A stretch of 5,115 nucleotides of DNA from an uncultured Steroidobacteraceae bacterium. GTDB lineage: Bacteria > Pseudomonadota > Gammaproteobacteria > Steroidobacterales > Steroidobacteraceae. A model generated the notes under the pieces. That model ran no database searches and had not been told where the DNA came from. It saw only the letters and a list, made by a program, of their open reading frames with translations. Within the stretch, counting starts at the first letter, position 1. Each line of letters starts with the position of its first letter. Location: NCBI GenBank assembly GCA_955652625.1, contig CATPBM010000081.1:1-5115 (forward strand), in the 5' to 3' direction. Position numbers and translations under genes: made by a program. Below are positions 4,434 through 5,115 of the stretch, piece by piece.

Positions 4434-5115
4434 ATGGAATTCGGAGTCTGGACCAAGGGGTTGGCAACACTGGCGGTTGAGTGCCTGGTAGTCGGGGTAT
4501 TCGAGGAGGGCGAGCTCGGCGGCGAGGCACGCAGCGTCGACACCGCGAGCGCGGGCAGGCTCAGGAAGCTGCTCGAGCGCGGGGATTTCGCCGGCCGCAG
4601 CGGCGAAACGCTGCTCATCGGCGAGCTGCCGGGGGTCGCCCCCTCGCGTGTGCTGCTCACCGGGCTCGGGACGAAAAAACAGTTCCAGCGCAAGAGCTGG
4701 CGCAAGGCCTGGACCGCGGCAGCGGCTGCGCTCACGCGCACGCGCATCGGCAGTTGCGCCGTGGCCATCGATCGGCCCGAAGCCAGGCAGCTCGATGATT
4801 ACTACCTGGGCCGCGCGGTGGCGGAGATCACCGGCGCGGCGCTTTACCGCGTCAACGACCTCAAGACCGGGAAGAAGCCGGCGCCTCCGGCGCTGAAGAA
4901 AGTGCTGGCCGGGCCGGTGCGCAAGGCCGCGGCCGCCCAACGCGGCCTGCTGCACGGCGCCGCGGTCGCCGCCGCGCAGAGCGTGCAGCGCGACCTGGCA
5001 AACCTGCCCGCCAACGTATGCACGCCGACATTTCTCGCCGAGCAGGCGCGCGCCCTCGCCAAGCGCCACGAGAGCCTGCGCGTGCGCGTGCTGGACGAAG
5101 CCGCCATCCGCCGCG
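4434..5115 (+). CDS. pepA: Leucyl aminopeptidase PepA (M17 family), N-terminal part, cut by window edge
   Basis: 227 complete codons of an enzyme usually near 500 residues; the frame runs off the right edge. PepA is a cytosolic, hexameric, two-metal aminopeptidase that removes N-terminal residues (notably Leu) from peptides. In E. coli it also binds DNA, in Xer recombination at cer and in carAB control. Visible is the N-terminal macro-like domain: the opening MEF, VVGVFEEGEL, LLERGDFAGRSGETLLIGELPG (residues 46-67) and RVLLTGLGTKK, each matching the E. coli order. A linker with YRVNDLKTGKK follows, then RDLANLPANVCTPTFLAEQA (188-207), the conserved entry to the M17 catalytic domain. Metal ligands and the NTDAEGR signature would lie beyond the edge, so catalytic completeness cannot be judged. 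ATG at 4434 follows AAGGGG (4420-4425) with 8 nt spacing. It is divergent from lptF. Confidence 0.95.
   Translation, partial: MEFGVWTKGLATLAVECLVVGVFEEGELGGEARSVDTASAGRLRKLLERGDFAGRSGETLLIGELPGVAPSRVLLTGLGTKKQFQRKSWRKAWTAAAAALTRTRIGSCAVAIDRPEARQLDDYYLGRAVAEITGAALYRVNDLKTGKKPAPPALKKVLAGPVRKAAAAQRGLLHGAAVAAAQSVQRDLANLPANVCTPTFLAEQARALAKRHESLRVRVLDEAAIRR

Noticed and set aside
4395..5069. Minus-strand open frame of 224 codons opposite pepA
   Set aside because: Antisense to the unmistakable PepA N-terminal region; no domain signal.

Overview
The window looks like chromosomal DNA from a high-GC proteobacterium, most probably a gammaproteobacterium. The best evidence is the right half, where lptF and lptG run leftward and pepA (leucyl aminopeptidase) runs rightward from a shared spacer. 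This divergent pepA/lptFG arrangement is familiar from Gammaproteobacteria such as E. coli. G and C dominate third codon positions throughout, and I see no insertion sequence, phage gene, CRISPR array, tRNA or rRNA.

Layout, left to right. (1) Positions 1-617, minus strand: one continuous reading frame, cut off by the left edge, that joins an N-terminal LuxR/GerE-type helix-turn-helix to a glyoxalase-like VOC domain. A strong ribosome binding site and ATG sit exactly at the domain junction. (2) Positions 618-803: divergent spacer with a possible promoter for the next gene. (3) Positions 804-1283, plus strand: a complete 159-residue protein of unknown function with an alpha/beta pattern that recalls YflT-like stress proteins. 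(4) Positions 1284-1368: two adjacent GC-rich hairpins. (5) Positions 1369 to about 1533, minus strand: the C-terminal end of a small secreted-type protein family with no recognisable N-terminal part, so probably a gene remnant. (6) Positions 1676-2086, plus strand: a complete GFA/CENP-V zinc protein, convergent with (7) lptG (2096-3163) and lptF (3160-4251), which overlap by four bases. (8) Positions 4252-4433: divergent regulatory spacer with a GC-rich hairpin over the lptF leader and a small dyad before pepA. (9) Position 4434 to the right edge: the N-terminal domain and start of the catalytic region of pepA.

LptF and LptG form the membrane part of the LptB2FG ABC transporter, which extracts lipopolysaccharide from the inner membrane. 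LptB is not in this window. PepA is a cytosolic aminopeptidase; in E. coli it also binds DNA. The left half is a loose set of accessory genes with no evident shared pathway. I found no strong case for an undescribed multi-gene system. The items most worth checking are the HTH-VOC fusion with its internal start, the hairpin over the TTG start of lptF, and the broken gene at 1369-1533.
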